NCBI RefSeq assembly: GCF_000184745.1
Contig: NC_014931.1
Location: forward strand, 3,534,001-3,598,000
DNA length: 64,000 nucleotides
Source: Variovorax paradoxus EPS
GTDB taxonomy: Bacteria > Pseudomonadota > Gammaproteobacteria > Burkholderiales > Burkholderiaceae_C
Direction: 5' to 3'
The position numbers and the translations under genes were made by a program. This document shows positions 17,701 through 31,045 of this stretch, one piece after another (positions within the stretch are counted from its first letter, which is position 1; each line of letters starts with the position of its first letter). A model generated the notes under the pieces. It was given only the letters and a program-made list of their open reading frames with translations. It had not been told where the DNA came from and did not search any database.

Positions 17701-17736
17701 AAGGGCCGACGGCGATCCAATCGCCCCGGCCCTTTT
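17701..17736. terminator. Terminator between convergent genes
   Basis: AAGGGCCG ... CGGCCCTTTT stem with an inner GGCGAT / ATCGCC stem. It closes the acyl-CoA cluster on plus, and the A/T flanks make it usable for the GNAT gene on minus. Confidence 0.75.
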
Positions 17737-17741
17737 CCTTT

Positions 17742-18224
17742 TCAGAGCTTCTTCTGCAAAAAGATCGCGTGCCCGAAGGCCGGATCGAGCTGGTAGCCGA
17801 TGAAGCCTTCGCGCTCATACGAGCGCAGCGCCGGCACATTGCCCGACAGCACTTCGAGCGTGAGCTTGCAGGCGCCGCGCTTGCGTGCCTCCCGCTCCAC
17901 CAGCGCGAACATCTGCTGCGCAACGCGCTGGCCGCGGTGGCTGGGCAGCACGACCACGTCGTGCACGTTGACCAGCGGCTTGCAGGCAAAGGTCGAAAAG
18001 CCCTCGATGCAATTGATCAGGCCTACGGGCGTGTCGCCATCGAAGGCCAGCACGCTGAAGGCCTGCGGACGCGCTGCCAGCGCCGCAGGCAAGCCTTCGC
18101 GCACGGCGGCGTCGAGCGGCGTGCCGCCACCGGCCGGATCGCGGGCGTAAGCGTCGAGCAGATCGACCAGCGCCGCGGCCTGCGCGGCGTCGTGGTAATC
18201 CGCGACGAAGGTCCGGATGCTCAT
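17742..18224 (-). CDS. GNAT family N-acetyltransferase
   Basis: A 160-residue acetyltransferase with the Gcn5-related fold. Motif A is visible as [18 protein letters not shown] (about 90-107), the acetyl-CoA pyrophosphate loop. The substrate is unknown. The start at 18224 overlaps the glmM stop by 4 bases (ATGA), so it is translationally coupled to glmM and the operon folP-glmM. The link to amino-sugar metabolism is only by position. Confidence 0.87.
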   Translation of the reverse strand: MSIRTFVADYHDAAQAAALVDLLDAYARDPAGGGTPLDAAVREGLPAALAARPQAFSVLAFDGDTPVGLINCIEGFSTFACKPLVNVHDVVVLPSHRGQRVAQQMFALVEREARKRGACKLTLEVLSGNVPALRSYEREGFIGYQLDPAFGHAIFLQKKL

Positions 18225-19558
18225 TGCGCCGGCTGCAGCGTCGCTGCCAAGCGCTGTGCGCACGAGCGCGACTGCTTGGCATCGCGCGCCTCGACCATCA
18301 CCCGCACCAGCGGCTCGGTGCCGCTCGCGCGGATCAGTACGCGGCCGCCGTCGCCCAGTTCGGCCTCGATGCGCTGCGTTTCGCTGGCCAGCGCCTGGTT
18401 GTCCTTCCAGTTCTGTCCAGGCGCCAAGCGCACGTTGATCAGCGTCTGCGGGAAAAGCGTGACGCCTTCGAGCAACTGCGCCACCGTCTTGCCGCTGCGG
18501 ACGCACGCCTGCAGCACCTGCAGCGCGCTCACGATGCCGTCGCCGGTGGTGTGGCGGTCGAGTGCCAGCAGGTGGCCCGAGCCCTCGCCGCCCAGAAGCC
18601 AGCCGCGCTTGTCGAGCTCTTCGAGCACGTAGCGGTCGCCGACCTTGGCACGCACGAATTCAATGTCCTGCCCGCGCAGCGCGACTTCCACCGCCTTGTT
18701 GGTCATGAGTGTGCCGACCACGCCCACCGGCTTCTCGCCGCGTGCGATGCGCTCGGCCACCATCAGGTAAAGCAGTTCGTCGCCGTTGAAGAGGCGCCCG
18801 CTGGCGTCGACCAACTGCAGGCGGTCGGCATCGCCGTCGAGCGCGATGCCGTAGTCGGCCTTCTGCGCCGTCACCGTGGCGACCAATGCCTCGGGATGTG
18901 TGGCGCCGAAGTCCTTGTTGATGTTGAGCCCGTCGGGCGCGCAGCCGATGCTGGTCACTTCCGCGCCCAGTTCGTGGAACACGTTGGGCGCCACCTGGTA
19001 GGCCGCACCGTGCGCTGCATCGACCACGAGCTTCATGCCGCGCAGCGTGAGGTCGTTGGCGAAGGTGCTCTTGCAGAACTCGATGTAGCGGCCGGACGCA
19101 TCATCGAGGCGGCGGGCCTTGCCGAGGTTGACGGAATCCACCCAGACCGGCGCTTCTTCCAGAGCAGCCTCGACGGCCAGCTCCCATGCATCGTCGAGCT
19201 TGGTGCCCTGCGCGCTGAAGAACTTGATGCCGTTGTCGGGAAAGGCGTTGTGGCTGGCGCTGATCACCACGCCGAGGCTCGCGCGCTGGGCACGCGTGAG
19301 ATACGCCACGCCGGGCGTGGGCAGCGGGCCCAGCAGCACGACGTCGACGCCGGCCGAATTGAAGCCCGACTCAAGTGCCGATTCGAGCATGTAGCCCGAA
19401 ATGCGGGTGTCCTTGCCGATCAGCACACGGGGGCGGGCTTCGGTTTTCTTGAGCACACGGCCCACGGCGTGCGCGAGACGCAACACGAAGTCGGGTGTGA
19501 TGGGTGCCTGGCCAACGGTGCCGCGGATGCCGTCGGTGCCGAAATATTTGCGGGTCAT
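18221..19558 (-). CDS. glmM: Phosphoglucosamine mutase
   Basis: Converts glucosamine-6-phosphate to glucosamine-1-phosphate, needed for UDP-GlcNAc, peptidoglycan and LPS. The 445 residues match GlmM. Key marks are YFGTDGIRG at 5-13, the catalytic Ser102 in SASHN, the metal-binding DGDADR near residue 240, and GGEGSGH near 325. The start overlaps the folP stop (ATGA). The order ftsH-folP-glmM is the same as in many proteobacteria. Confidence 0.97.
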   Translation of the reverse strand: MTRKYFGTDGIRGTVGQAPITPDFVLRLAHAVGRVLKKTEARPRVLIGKDTRISGYMLESALESGFNSAGVDVVLLGPLPTPGVAYLTRAQRASLGVVISASHNAFPDNGIKFFSAQGTKLDDAWELAVEAALEEAPVWVDSVNLGKARRLDDASGRYIEFCKSTFANDLTLRGMKLVVDAAHGAAYQVAPNVFHELGAEVTSIGCAPDGLNINKDFGATHPEALVATVTAQKADYGIALDGDADRLQLVDASGRLFNGDELLYLMVAERIARGEKPVGVVGTLMTNKAVEVALRGQDIEFVRAKVGDRYVLEELDKRGWLLGGEGSGHLLALDRHTTGDGIVSALQVLQACVRSGKTVAQLLEGVTLFPQTLINVRLAPGQNWKDNQALASETQRIEAELGDGGRVLIRASGTEPLVRVMVEARDAKQSRSCAQRLAATLQPAQ

Positions 19559-20475
19559 GCGAGTTCCTCTTTTGTTTGTCTTTGTTGTGCTGCTGCCTTC
19601 ATGGCGCGCCACACCGCGAGGGCGGCCACTGTGTCGCGCACATCGTGCACGCGCACGATGGCGGCGCCGCGGTCCACGGCCAGCACCGCGGCCGCGACGC
19701 TGGGCACGATGCGCTCGCCCGCCGCCTCGATGCCAGTGGCGGTGCCGATCGACGACTTGCGCGACCAGCCCAGGAGCAGCGGGTAGCCGGCACCGAGCAA
19801 TTCGCGCTGCCGGCCCAGCAGGGCGAAATTCTGCGTCACGGTTTTCCCGAAGCCAACGCCCGGGTCGAGCGTGATGCGCGACGGATCGATCTGCAGCGCG
19901 TGGAGTTGCGCCAGCTGCGCGGCCCAGAACGACAGCACCTCGGGGATCACGTCGCCCTGCATCGGCACGACCTGCATGGTCTGCGGATCGCGGTGCATGT
20001 GCATCAGGCAGATGCCGCACGACGGATGCGCCGCCACGGCTTCACGCGCACCCGGCTGGCGCAGCGCCCAGATGTCGTTGACGATGTCCGCGCCCAGGTC
20101 GAGCACAGCGCGCATGACCTCGGGCTTGTAGGTGTCGATGGAGAGCGGCACGTTCAGCTTCACCGCCTCGCGCACAACCGGCAGCACGCGCGCCAGTTCG
20201 GCGTCGAGCGGAACGGCCGGGCTGCCCGGGCGGGTGGATTCCCCGCCGATGTCCAGGATGTCCGCGCCCTCCTTCAACAACTGCTCGCAGTGCCGCAGCG
20301 CGGTGTCGGTGGACGCGTGCGCGCCGCCATCGGAGAAGGAATCGGGCGTGACGTTGACGATGCCCATGACGCGCGGCTGCGCGAGGTCGATCCTGAAACG
20401 CGAGGTCTGCCAGACCGAGCCGCCCGGCTCACCATGGAAAACGGGGCCAGAGGCCCCGTTGTTGCTTGATTTCAA
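19555..20475 (-). CDS. folP: Dihydropteroate synthase
   Basis: Joins 6-hydroxymethyl-dihydropterin pyrophosphate and p-aminobenzoate in folate synthesis; it is the sulfonamide target. Marks are [26 protein letters not shown] and DPGVGFGKT. The start is a problem: no ATG or GTG lies between the conserved core and the end of ftsH. I choose the TTG at 20475 because GAGG lies 5 bases before it (306 residues). A GTG at 20481 is a second choice. The first codons run through a hairpin that looks like the ftsH terminator (20437-20459). The 3' end overlaps glmM. Confidence 0.9.
   Translation of the reverse strand: MKSSNNGASGPVFHGEPGGSVWQTSRFRIDLAQPRVMGIVNVTPDSFSDGGAHASTDTALRHCEQLLKEGADILDIGGESTRPGSPAVPLDAELARVLPVVREAVKLNVPLSIDTYKPEVMRAVLDLGADIVNDIWALRQPGAREAVAAHPSCGICLMHMHRDPQTMQVVPMQGDVIPEVLSFWAAQLAQLHALQIDPSRITLDPGVGFGKTVTQNFALLGRQRELLGAGYPLLLGWSRKSSIGTATGIEAAGERIVPSVAAAVLAVDRGAAIVRVHDVRDTVAALAVWRAMKAAAQQRQTKEELA
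20437..20459 (-). terminator. Terminator-like hairpin after ftsH, inside the folP start region
   Basis: ACGGGGCC-TCT-GGCCCCGT then TTTTCC on the minus strand. The stem is perfect (8 base pairs) but the T-tract is short. It would end or attenuate transcription from ftsH into folP. Confidence 0.5.
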
Positions 20476-20482
20476 GCCCACC

Positions 20483-22399
20483 TCAAGCGGCGGTCGGCGC
20501 CGGGTCAGTGTTGACCGCCGGCGTGCCGCCGCTACCGCCGCTGCCCGAAGGAGGGGTTCGCGGCGTCCAGTCCTTGGGCGGACGCGGTGCACGGCCGGCC
20601 ATGATGTCGTCGAGCTGCTCGGAATCGATGGTTTCCCATTCGAGCAACGCCTTCGCCATCGCGTGCATCTTGTCGCTGTTCTCTTCGATCAAGTGGCGCG
20701 CAAGGGCGTACTGCTCGTCGATGATGCGGCGCACTTCGCCGTCGACCTTTTCCATGGTCTGCTCGCTCATGTTCGTGGTCTTGGTGACCGAGCGGCCGAG
20801 GAACACTTCGCCTTCGTTTTCGGCATAGACCATCGGGCCCAGCGCATCGGTCATGCCGTAGCGCGTGACCATGTCGCGGGCAATGGAGGTCGCACGCTCG
20901 AAGTCGTTGCTGGCACCCGTCGTCATCTGGTGCATGAAGACTTCTTCAGCGATGCGGCCACCGAACAGCATGCTGATCTGGTTCAGCATGTATTCGCGGT
21001 CGTAGCTGTAGCGGTCTTGCGCCGGCAGGCTCATGGTCACGCCCAGGGCGCGGCCACGCGGAATGATCGTGACCTTGTGGACCGGGTCGCACTTGGGCAG
21101 CAGCTTGCCGATGAGGGCGTGGCCGGACTCGTGGTAGGCCGTGTTGCGGCGCTCTTCCTCGGGCATGACCATGCTCTTGCGCTCGGGGCCCATGAAGATC
21201 TTGTCCTTGGCCTTCTCGAAGTCCTGCATCTCGACGACGCGCGCATTGCGGCGAGCGGCCATGAGAGCGGCTTCATTGCAGAGGTTGGCCAGGTCGGCGC
21301 CGGACATGCCGGGCGTACCGCGGGCGATGACGCTCGGGTTTACATCCTGGCCCAGCGGAACCTTGCGCATGTGCACGCCGAGGATCTGTTCGCGGCCGCG
21401 AATGTCGGGCAGCGTCACGTACACCTGGCGGTCGAAACGACCCGGGCGCAGCAGCGCGGCGTCCAGGATGTCCGGGCGGTTGGTGGCAGCCACCACGATC
21501 ACCCCGAGGTTGGTTTCGAAGCCGTCCATCTCGACCAGCATCTGGTTCAGGGTTTGTTCGCGCTCGTCGTTGCCGCCGCCGAGGCCGGCGCCGCGTTGAC
21601 GACCCACCGCATCGATTTCGTCGATGAAGATGATGCAGGGGGCATTCTTCTTGGCGTTCTCGAACATGTCGCGGACACGGGCAGCGCCCACGCCGACGAA
21701 CATTTCAACGAAGTCGGAGCCGGAGATCGAGAAGAAAGGGACCTTGGCTTCGCCGGCGATCGACTTGGCCAGGAGGGTCTTGCCGGTGCCGGGAGGGCCA
21801 ACCAGCAGCAGACCGCGCGGAATGCGGCCGCCGAGTTTCTGGAAGCGCTGCGGGTCTTTGAGGAAGTCGACGACTTCGCGGACTTCTTCCTTGGCCTCAT
21901 CGCAGCCTGCGACGTCGGCGAAGGTGACCGTGTTGTTGTTCTCGTCCATCATGCGGGCCTTGCTCTTGCCGAAGCTGAACGCCCCGCCCTTGCCGCCGCC
22001 CTGCATCTGTCGCATGAAGTAGATCCAGACGCCGATCAGCAGGAGCATCGGGCCCCAACTCACCAGGAGCGTCATGAGGAGCGAGCCCTCTTCGCGCGGC
22101 TTGACGTCGAACTTGACGTTGTGGTCGATCAGGTCGCCCACGAGGCCGCGGTCGAGGACCGTGGCGGTCGTGCGGATCTTGCGATCGTCGTTGGTGACTG
22201 CGACGATTTCGCCACCGCCGGCACCTTCAGGGATGACGGCGCTCTTGATCTGGTTGCCGCGAACCTGGTCGAGAAACTCGGAGTAACTCACTGCGCCAGA
22301 GCCGACGCCGCCGCGGGTGTCGAACTGCTTGAACACAGTGAACAACACCATGGCAATGACGAGCCATACGGCAACTTTGGAAAACCACTGATTGTTCAA
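20483..22399 (-). CDS. ftsH: ATP-dependent zinc metalloprotease FtsH
   Basis: Membrane protease that removes LpxC, sigma-32 and damaged membrane proteins. The TTG at 22399 follows a GGAG site by 6 bases and gives 638 residues, the usual length; a longer in-frame extension upstream has no family match. Two membrane helices are at about 5-23 and 100-120 (periplasmic loop between). The AAA domain has Walker A GPPGTGKT near 195 and the second region of homology. The zinc site is HESGH in the protease domain near residue 420. The C-terminus is Pro/Gly-rich. rlmE is upstream on the same strand, folP downstream. Confidence 0.97.
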   Translation of the reverse strand: MNNQWFSKVAVWLVIAMVLFTVFKQFDTRGGVGSGAVSYSEFLDQVRGNQIKSAVIPEGAGGGEIVAVTNDDRKIRTTATVLDRGLVGDLIDHNVKFDVKPREEGSLLMTLLVSWGPMLLLIGVWIYFMRQMQGGGKGGAFSFGKSKARMMDENNNTVTFADVAGCDEAKEEVREVVDFLKDPQRFQKLGGRIPRGLLLVGPPGTGKTLLAKSIAGEAKVPFFSISGSDFVEMFVGVGAARVRDMFENAKKNAPCIIFIDEIDAVGRQRGAGLGGGNDEREQTLNQMLVEMDGFETNLGVIVVAATNRPDILDAALLRPGRFDRQVYVTLPDIRGREQILGVHMRKVPLGQDVNPSVIARGTPGMSGADLANLCNEAALMAARRNARVVEMQDFEKAKDKIFMGPERKSMVMPEEERRNTAYHESGHALIGKLLPKCDPVHKVTIIPRGRALGVTMSLPAQDRYSYDREYMLNQISMLFGGRIAEEVFMHQMTTGASNDFERATSIARDMVTRYGMTDALGPMVYAENEGEVFLGRSVTKTTNMSEQTMEKVDGEVRRIIDEQYALARHLIEENSDKMHAMAKALLEWETIDSEQLDDIMAGRAPRPPKDWTPRTPPSGSGGSGGTPAVNTDPAPTAA

Positions 22400-22566
22400 A
22401 CGAAGCTCCAGTCGAAAGCGCGTGACGAGGATGTGAAAAAACGCGCTATGGGTACGCAATTGCGCCCCATTTTAGGCTTTTCAAGCTGCGAAAAGCGGGC
22501 ATTTCCCTAAAGCAGCCATAGCCTGACAAGGGTTTGCGCCCCCTGACCACCCGCAGCGGCAAGGTA

Positions 22567-23235
22567 TCAAGGCGTATCCAGGGCCTTCAAGCCCATCCCA
22601 ACCAGGAAAGTCTCGGCAGATTTATCCCGCGAAGCCTTGGGCTTGAACGGCTTGACGGTACGGAAACTGGCCTTGAACAGCTTGACCGATTCGTCATAGC
22701 CGCCTCCGTGGAAAAGCTTGGCCACCAGAGCGCCTTCGGGCTTCAGGTGGTGCTGCGCGAAGTCGACGGCAAGCTCGATCAGATGCGCAATGCGGGCGCC
22801 ATCGGCCGAATGGATGCCCGAAATGTTGGGCGCCATGTCCGAGACCACCAGGTCGGCCTTGCGGCCAGCCAGCACACCCAGCACCTGCTCCAGCAGCTCC
22901 ACCTCGCGGAAGTCTCCCTGGATGAAAGTGACGCCTTCGATGGGCTCCATGGCCAGCATGTCGAGCGCAATGATGGTGCCGTTCAGCGTGCCGATCGCGG
23001 CGCCCTCGGGCGACATGCGCCGCCGCAGGTACTGGCTCCAGGCCCCGGGCGTGGAGCCCAGGTCGACCACCAGTTGGCCCGGTTTGACCAATCCCAGCGA
23101 TTCGTCGATCTCTTTGAGCTTGTAGGCGGCGCGTGCGCGATACCCCTCTCGCGTGGCCAATTTCACGTACGGATCATTGATGTGATCGTGAAGCCAGGCT
23201 TTGTTGACTTTTTTGCTTTTTGCTTTGGTGCTCAT
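22567..23235 (-). CDS. rlmE: 23S rRNA 2'-O-methyltransferase RlmE
   Basis: Methylates the ribose of U2552 in 23S rRNA with S-adenosylmethionine, a late step of large-subunit maturation. The 222 residues show the FtsJ/RrmJ fold: [15 protein letters not shown] (SAM site, about 52-66), [10 protein letters not shown] and [10 protein letters not shown]. The K-D-K-E tetrad is formed from these segments (Lys near 36, Asp near 133, Lys near 173, Glu near 208 by rough count). It sits directly upstream of ftsH and is divergent from yhbY, as in E. coli. Confidence 0.95.
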   Translation of the reverse strand: MSTKAKSKKVNKAWLHDHINDPYVKLATREGYRARAAYKLKEIDESLGLVKPGQLVVDLGSTPGAWSQYLRRRMSPEGAAIGTLNGTIIALDMLAMEPIEGVTFIQGDFREVELLEQVLGVLAGRKADLVVSDMAPNISGIHSADGARIAHLIELAVDFAQHHLKPEGALVAKLFHGGGYDESVKLFKASFRTVKPFKPKASRDKSAETFLVGMGLKALDTP

Positions 23236-23323
23236 TGGGAACCTCCGTGCTCCGCACTGCGGTATTCGCCTTGGGAACAGCCCGGCGGCTCAGGAGGTGC
23301 TTTCTACCCTCGATAATACGGGG

Positions 23324-23803
23324 ATGCCCGCCATTCAACTTACCCCTGCCGAGCGCAAGGTGCACCGCGCCGAAGCTCACCACCTGGATCCGATCGTCAT
23401 GGTCGGTGGAGACGGGCTCACCCCTGCCGTGAAAAAAGAGGCGGACTCCGCCCTGAAGGCCCATGGCCTGATCAAGGTCCGCGTCTTCTCCGACGACCGC
23501 CTCGCCCGCGACGCCATGCTGCAAGAACTCGCCAACGAGCTCAACGCCGCCCCCATTCAGCACATCGGCAAGCTGCTGGTGCTCTGGCGCCCGATTCCCG
23601 AAAAAGAAAAAGTGGTCGATGAAGATCGCATGCCCGGCCCGCGCGACGTCAAGGTCCTGAAGTACAGCAAGCGCGGCGGCCAGCGCCCCGAAATCAAGAC
23701 GCTGCGCGTGCTCGGCAACCAACGCCTCACCCCCGGCGGCACCATCAAGCGCGCCAAGGCCAAGCGGCCGCTGTCGGCCAAGAAGCGCAACCAGTCGGAT
23801 TGA
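23324..23803 (+). CDS. yhbY: YhbY family RNA-binding protein
   Basis: CRM-domain RNA-binding protein linked to the large ribosomal subunit precursor. The 159 residues have the CRM domain at about 3-95 (LTPAERKVHRAEAHHLDPIVMVG with the GxxG-type turn near GGDGLT) and a basic C-terminal tail of about 60 residues that is longer than in E. coli (97 residues). The ATG at 23324 fits the family start. It is divergent from rlmE. Its stop overlaps the TTG of the next gene. Confidence 0.92.
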   Translation: MPAIQLTPAERKVHRAEAHHLDPIVMVGGDGLTPAVKKEADSALKAHGLIKVRVFSDDRLARDAMLQELANELNAAPIQHIGKLLVLWRPIPEKEKVVDEDRMPGPRDVKVLKYSKRGGQRPEIKTLRVLGNQRLTPGGTIKRAKAKRPLSAKKRNQSD

Positions 23804-24549
23804 GCCGGGTGGGACGCCATATCCTCTGCATGAAGTGGGGCACGAAATACGGCCCTGAATACGTCAACCGCCTCTACGCGATGGTGCGCCGCAACCTGAG
23901 CGGCGACTTCAAGTTCGTCTGCTTGACCGATGACGGCACCGGCATCCGCCCCGAGGTGACCTGCCTTCCGATCCCCCCGCTGAACCTGCAACTGGCCCCC
24001 GGCCAGCGCGACGGCGCCTGGAAGAAGCTCACTACGCTCGAAGGCGACCTGCACGGCCTGCGCGGCACCGCCCTCTTCCTGGACGTCGACGTGGTCGTCG
24101 TGGGCAGCCTCGATGCCTTCTTCGAGCAGCCTGGCGAGTTCCTGATCATTCACGACTACGCCCGCCCTTGGCGCGGTCGGCGGATCACCGGGAATTCATC
24201 GGTCTACCGGTTCGAGCTGGGCGCCCATGCCGACGTGCTGGCGTATTTCCGGAACAACATGGACAAGGTCCAGGCCGAATACCGCAACGAGCAGACCTAC
24301 CTGTCCGCCATGCTGCACAAGCAAGGCAAGCTCTCCTACTGGCCCGACGCCTGGTGCCCGAGCTTCAAGTACCACGGCATCCCGACCTGGCCAACGAACT
24401 ACTGGGAAGCGCCCTTCGTCCCCGAAGGCGCACGCATCATGATTTTTCATGGCGAGTGCAATCCGCCCGATGCGCTGGCGGGCCGACGCAATCGGGCCTT
24501 CCGGTACATCCGGCCAGCGAACTGGGTCGCTGAGTTCTGGAAAGAGTGA
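23800..24549 (+). CDS. Glycosyltransferase-like protein, function unknown
   Basis: A 249-residue protein that I cannot assign to a named gene. It begins with a beta-strand (HILCMKWGTKYGPEYVNRLY) and contains FLDVDVVVVGSLDAFF near 88-103, which has the Asp-x-Asp layout of GT-A fold glycosyltransferases. NEQTYLSAML near 166 and a C-terminal FHGECNPPDAL are like those of GT8-type proteins. No signal peptide or membrane helix is seen. The TTG at 23800 overlaps the stop of yhbY by 4 bases; a GTG at 23809 or an ATG at 23830 are other starts, but the last would cut the first strand. Co-transcription with yhbY is likely. Confidence 0.7.
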   Translation: MSRVGRHILCMKWGTKYGPEYVNRLYAMVRRNLSGDFKFVCLTDDGTGIRPEVTCLPIPPLNLQLAPGQRDGAWKKLTTLEGDLHGLRGTALFLDVDVVVVGSLDAFFEQPGEFLIIHDYARPWRGRRITGNSSVYRFELGAHADVLAYFRNNMDKVQAEYRNEQTYLSAMLHKQGKLSYWPDAWCPSFKYHGIPTWPTNYWEAPFVPEGARIMIFHGECNPPDALAGRRNRAFRYIRPANWVAEFWKE

Positions 24550-24598
24550 GTGTGTAGATGGCGGCGAAAGCCGCCATCGCCGCTTTACCGGCGATAGG

Positions 24599-25015
24599 TC
24601 AGCGACCGGGCTGAGCGCCCATGCGCCAAAGCAGCACCAACGTGCACAGCCATTGCACGACGTACATGCCACTGCCGACGGTGTGCCAGAGCTTCAGGTT
24701 GTCCCGCGCCAGGATGCGCGGCGCCACGGCGTATTGCTGGAGCAGCGCCAGCAACAGCGCGCCGAGGACGAGACCGATGGAGGTCATCGTGGCCGCATCC
24801 ATGCGCTCATCGGCCTTGCTCCGGAAATGAATCAGCAGGATCAGGCCGCACCCGATGGCAACCCAGCTCTGCGCCCCGAAAAGCTGGCCGGCGAAATTGC
24901 CCGCGACCGCCGGGTTGCCGAGCTTGGCGAACAGCATCGGAACGACGAGGAAGCCGATCGTCGTGAGGCTGCCCCACCAGAAGGCGGCGAGCAGCAGGGC
25001 CAGGCGGTCTTTCAT
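24599..25015 (-). CDS. DUF4149 domain membrane protein
   Basis: A 138-residue integral membrane protein with four likely helices (about 5-25, 50-66, 77-93, 110-130). It matches the layout of DUF4149 proteins, whose role is unknown. It contains WWGSLTTIGFLVVPMLF in helix 1 and polar residues in the 2-3 loop. It follows greA on the same strand with a gap of 23 bases, a neighbour often seen in Burkholderiales. Confidence 0.8.
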   Translation of the reverse strand: MKDRLALLLAAFWWGSLTTIGFLVVPMLFAKLGNPAVAGNFAGQLFGAQSWVAIGCGLILLIHFRSKADERMDAATMTSIGLVLGALLLALLQQYAVAPRILARDNLKLWHTVGSGMYVVQWLCTLVLLWRMGAQPGR

Positions 25016-25038
25016 CGAAGGCTCTATCGGCTGGACGA

Positions 25039-25515
25039 TCAGAGGTAGCGAACAGCCACGATCTCGTAGCGCTTCAGGCCACCTGGGGCCTGCACTTCGG
25101 CGGTGTCGCCCTCTTCCTTGCCGATCAGCGCGCGAGCGATCGGACTGGAGATGTTGATGAGGCCCAGCTTCAGATCGGCTTCGTCTTCGCCCACGATCTG
25201 GTACTTGACGGCTTCGCCCGACTCTTCTTCCTCGAGCTCCACGGTCGAGCCGAACACCACCTTGCCGCCGGCGTCGAGCTCGGACGGATCGATGATCTGC
25301 GCGGCCGAAAGCTTGCCCTCGACCTCCTGGATGCGGCCTTCGATGAAGCCCTGGCGGTCCTTGGCGACCTCGTATTCGGCGTTCTCGCTCAGGTCGCCCT
25401 GCGCGCGGGCTTCGGAAATCGCGTTGATGACCCAGGGGCGCTCAACGGTCTTGAGTTGATGCAATTCGGCGCGCAGCTTTTCGGCACCGCGCTTGGTGAT
25501 TGGAATGGTGGCCAT
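25039..25515 (-). CDS. greA: Transcription elongation factor GreA
   Basis: Rescues backtracked RNA polymerase by stimulating cleavage of the nascent RNA. It has the normal 158 residues. An N-terminal coiled coil (1-75) carries the tip residues Asp and Glu ([14 protein letters not shown]), and the C-terminal FKBP-like domain (about 80-158) ends in [17 protein letters not shown] stable hairpin (25539-25562) lies between it and the upstream Kdo hydroxylase gene. The DUF4149 gene follows it. Confidence 0.97.
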   Translation of the reverse strand: MATIPITKRGAEKLRAELHQLKTVERPWVINAISEARAQGDLSENAEYEVAKDRQGFIEGRIQEVEGKLSAAQIIDPSELDAGGKVVFGSTVELEEEESGEAVKYQIVGEDEADLKLGLINISSPIARALIGKEEGDTAEVQAPGGLKRYEIVAVRYL

Positions 25516-25538
25516 GTTTGGTTCTCCATAAAGCGAAA

Positions 25539-25562
25539 CCGCCGAACGATGCCGTTCGGCGG
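25539..25562 (-). terminator. Perfect hairpin between kdoO-like gene and greA
   Basis: CCGCCGAACG / CGTTCGGCGG, ten paired bases around a four-base loop, followed on minus by TTTCGCTTT. The T-tract is broken, so it is a partial terminator or attenuator for the carAB-kdoO transcript. Confidence 0.5.
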
Positions 25563-25579
25563 TCGATTGGGGGGACAGA

Positions 25580-26449
25580 TCAGACGAGATTGCGTCCGGT
25601 CAGCCGGCTCAGGATGGCGAGCGGGCTCGAGTCGGGATTGTATTGCTTCGAAGCAGCCAGATGAAGGGTCTGCTCGAGCATGTACTGGCCCGCCATCACA
25701 GCGTGCGAGGTCTGGTCGGAAAAGCACACCCACACCGAGCCCGGCGGGAACTCGGCCTTCTCCTGGGGAGAGGTTTCCTGGTACGCCATGTCCGACTTCA
25801 TGCCGTCGTGCAGCTGAAGCATCAGGTGGTCGTATTCGCTGCGGAACGACTTGGTCACGTGCAGCGCCTGCAGCAGCTTGGCCTGCCAGCGCACGTAGGG
25901 CTTGGCCCGAGGCAGGAAACGCCTGGCGATGTCCTCGAAAGGCTCGCCTACGCGCCACACGCGCGGCGCGCCTTCGGGATTCACGTTGGTGAACACGCGC
26001 AGGATGCGCTCGCCATAGTTGGGACGCGACGGAAACGCATCGACGTGCAGCCGACGGTCATCCGCGCGCCACGACTGCACGCGCGTCTCGACCTGCGCCG
26101 GCCGGTAGCTCGTGGGCGCGAGGCGCAGTGCCGGCGTGTAGTGCGGCAGCAGGCCATGAATAAGCTGCTGCGCCTGCGCGCGAAACCGCCCCACCATCGC
26201 CGCCGCCGTGCGCTGCACCGCCTCGTCGCCGACAGCGCCCTTGAGCTTGCCGTTGGCATCGAGACTGATGTTGCGCACATCAGGCGACAGCAGGCTGGGC
26301 GTGAGCAGGCTGCGCTCTTCGGGTAGCAGTTCGAAGCCCAGTCGCGGGAAATACAGCACCTTGCCCGCTTCCAGCGCCGCGATCCACGCCTCGTTGGGCG
26401 TGGCCGCATTCCAGTCCGTCAGGTCCAGTTCGACGAGCTGCGTTCCCAT
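25580..26449 (-). CDS. kdoO: Kdo hydroxylase family protein (Fe(II)/2-oxoglutarate dioxygenase)
   Basis: Probably hydroxylates the outer Kdo sugar of the LPS inner core to D-glycero-D-talo-octulosonate, as described for KdoO of Burkholderia and Yersinia. The 289 residues show the iron-binding HxD (His135-Val-Asp137 in [11 protein letters not shown]) and a distal His249 ([13 protein letters not shown]), with basic residues after it for oxoglutarate. The ATG at 26449 lies 8 bases after the carB stop, so it is the third gene of the carA-carB transcript. No link to pyrimidine synthesis is known, so the position is likely a chance or conserved lineage feature. Confidence 0.85.
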   Translation of the reverse strand: MGTQLVELDLTDWNAATPNEAWIAALEAGKVLYFPRLGFELLPEERSLLTPSLLSPDVRNISLDANGKLKGAVGDEAVQRTAAAMVGRFRAQAQQLIHGLLPHYTPALRLAPTSYRPAQVETRVQSWRADDRRLHVDAFPSRPNYGERILRVFTNVNPEGAPRVWRVGEPFEDIARRFLPRAKPYVRWQAKLLQALHVTKSFRSEYDHLMLQLHDGMKSDMAYQETSPQEKAEFPPGSVWVCFSDQTSHAVMAGQYMLEQTLHLAASKQYNPDSSPLAILSRLTGRNLV

Positions 26450-26457
26450 GATGTCGC

Positions 26458-29698
<3,241 letters not shown>

Positions 29699-29706
<8 letters not shown>

Positions 29707-30907
29707 TCTTGCTCTCCGTCTTTTCTGTCTTGTTCTTTTCCATGAGTGCCGTGAAGCGGTCGAACAAATAGCCGATGTCGTGCGGGCCGGGCGAGGCTTC
29801 CGGGTGGCCCTGGAAGCAGAACGCCGGCTTGTCGGTGCGTGCCAGGCCCTGAAGCGTGTTGTCGAACAGGCTGATGTGGGTGGGACGCAGGTTGGCCGGC
29901 AGCGACTTCTCGTCGACTGCGAAACCGTGGTTCTGGCTGGTGATGCTCACGCGGCCGTTGTCCAGGTCCTTCACCGGATGATTCGCGCCGTGGTGGCCGA
30001 ACTTCATCTTGAAGGTCTTGGCGCCCGAGGCGAGCGCCATGATCTGGTGGCCGAGGCAAATGCCGAAGGTGGGAATGCCGGTCTCGATCAGCTCCTTGAC
30101 GGCGCTGATGGCGTAGTCGCAAGGCTCCGGGTCGCCGGGGCCGTTGGCCAGGAAGATGCCGTCGGGCTTGAGCTTGAGCACGTCGGCTGCGGGCGTCTGT
30201 GCCGGCACCACGGTGATGCGCGCGCCGCGCTGCGCGATCATGCGCAGGATGTTCTTCTTGACGCCGTAGTCGAAGGCGACAACGTGGAACTTGGGCGTGA
30301 TCTGCACGCCGTAGCCCGGCTTGCCGTTCAGGTTCACGAGCTTCCACTCGGTCTCGGTCCACTCGTAGGTCTCGGTGACCGATACAACCTTGGCGAGGTC
30401 CAGACCCGCCATGCTCGGCGCGCCCTTGGCGGCGGCGATGGCCTTGTCGATCAGCGCCTGCGTCACCGCTTCTCCTTCGGCCAAGCCCAGGATGCAGCCG
30501 TTCTGCGCGCCATGGGTGCGCAGGTGCCGCGTGAGCTTGCGGGTGTCGATGTTCGCGATCGCGACCGTCTTGCCGGCCACGAGATATTCGCTCAGCGTGG
30601 CGGTCTGGCGGAAGTTGGAGGCGACGAGGGGCAGGTCCTTGATGATCAGGCCCGCGGCATGGATCTTGTCGGCTTCGATGTCTTCCCCGTTGACGCCGTA
30701 GTTGCCGATGTGCGGATACGTCAAGGTGACGATCTGCTGGCAGTAGCTCGGGTCGGTGAGGATTTCCTGGTAACCGGTCATGGCGGTGTTGAACACCACT
30801 TCACCGGTCGTGGAGCCGGCGGCTCCGATCGAATTGCCTTGAAAGACCGTGCCGTCTGCGAGCGCCAGGATGGCGGGCGGGAAATTTCCCTTGAGAGACA
30901 AAAGCAC
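29699..30907 (-). CDS. carA: Carbamoyl-phosphate synthase small subunit
   Basis: Glutaminase subunit that supplies ammonia to CarB. The GTG at 30907 follows a GGAG site by 7 bases and gives 402 residues. The N-terminal domain (1-150) starts with [13 protein letters not shown], and the class I glutaminase domain has the nucleophile Cys in [11 protein letters not shown] (near 281) with His and Glu in GHPEASPGP (near 367-369). The 3' end overlaps carB by 8 bases. The 138-base spacer upstream should hold the promoter, but I do not see a clear one. Confidence 0.97.
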
Positions 30908-31045
30908 TGGGTTCTCCGGATGGTTACGGTCGCCCGGAGCCCCAGGCGCGTTGCCTGCGGACTTGCTTCAAGGGGATTTTGGCGTTAAAGGCGGCCGGGC
31001 GACGCTATTGCGAGTAAGCCCCCGATTGTAGCCCGGACTGAGGGC

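Noticed and set aside
20132..22510. Open frame of about 790 codons on plus, opposite ftsH
   Set aside because: Antisense shadow of ftsH: composition (His, Arg, Ala, Val) follows the codon structure of the real gene and no domain is seen.
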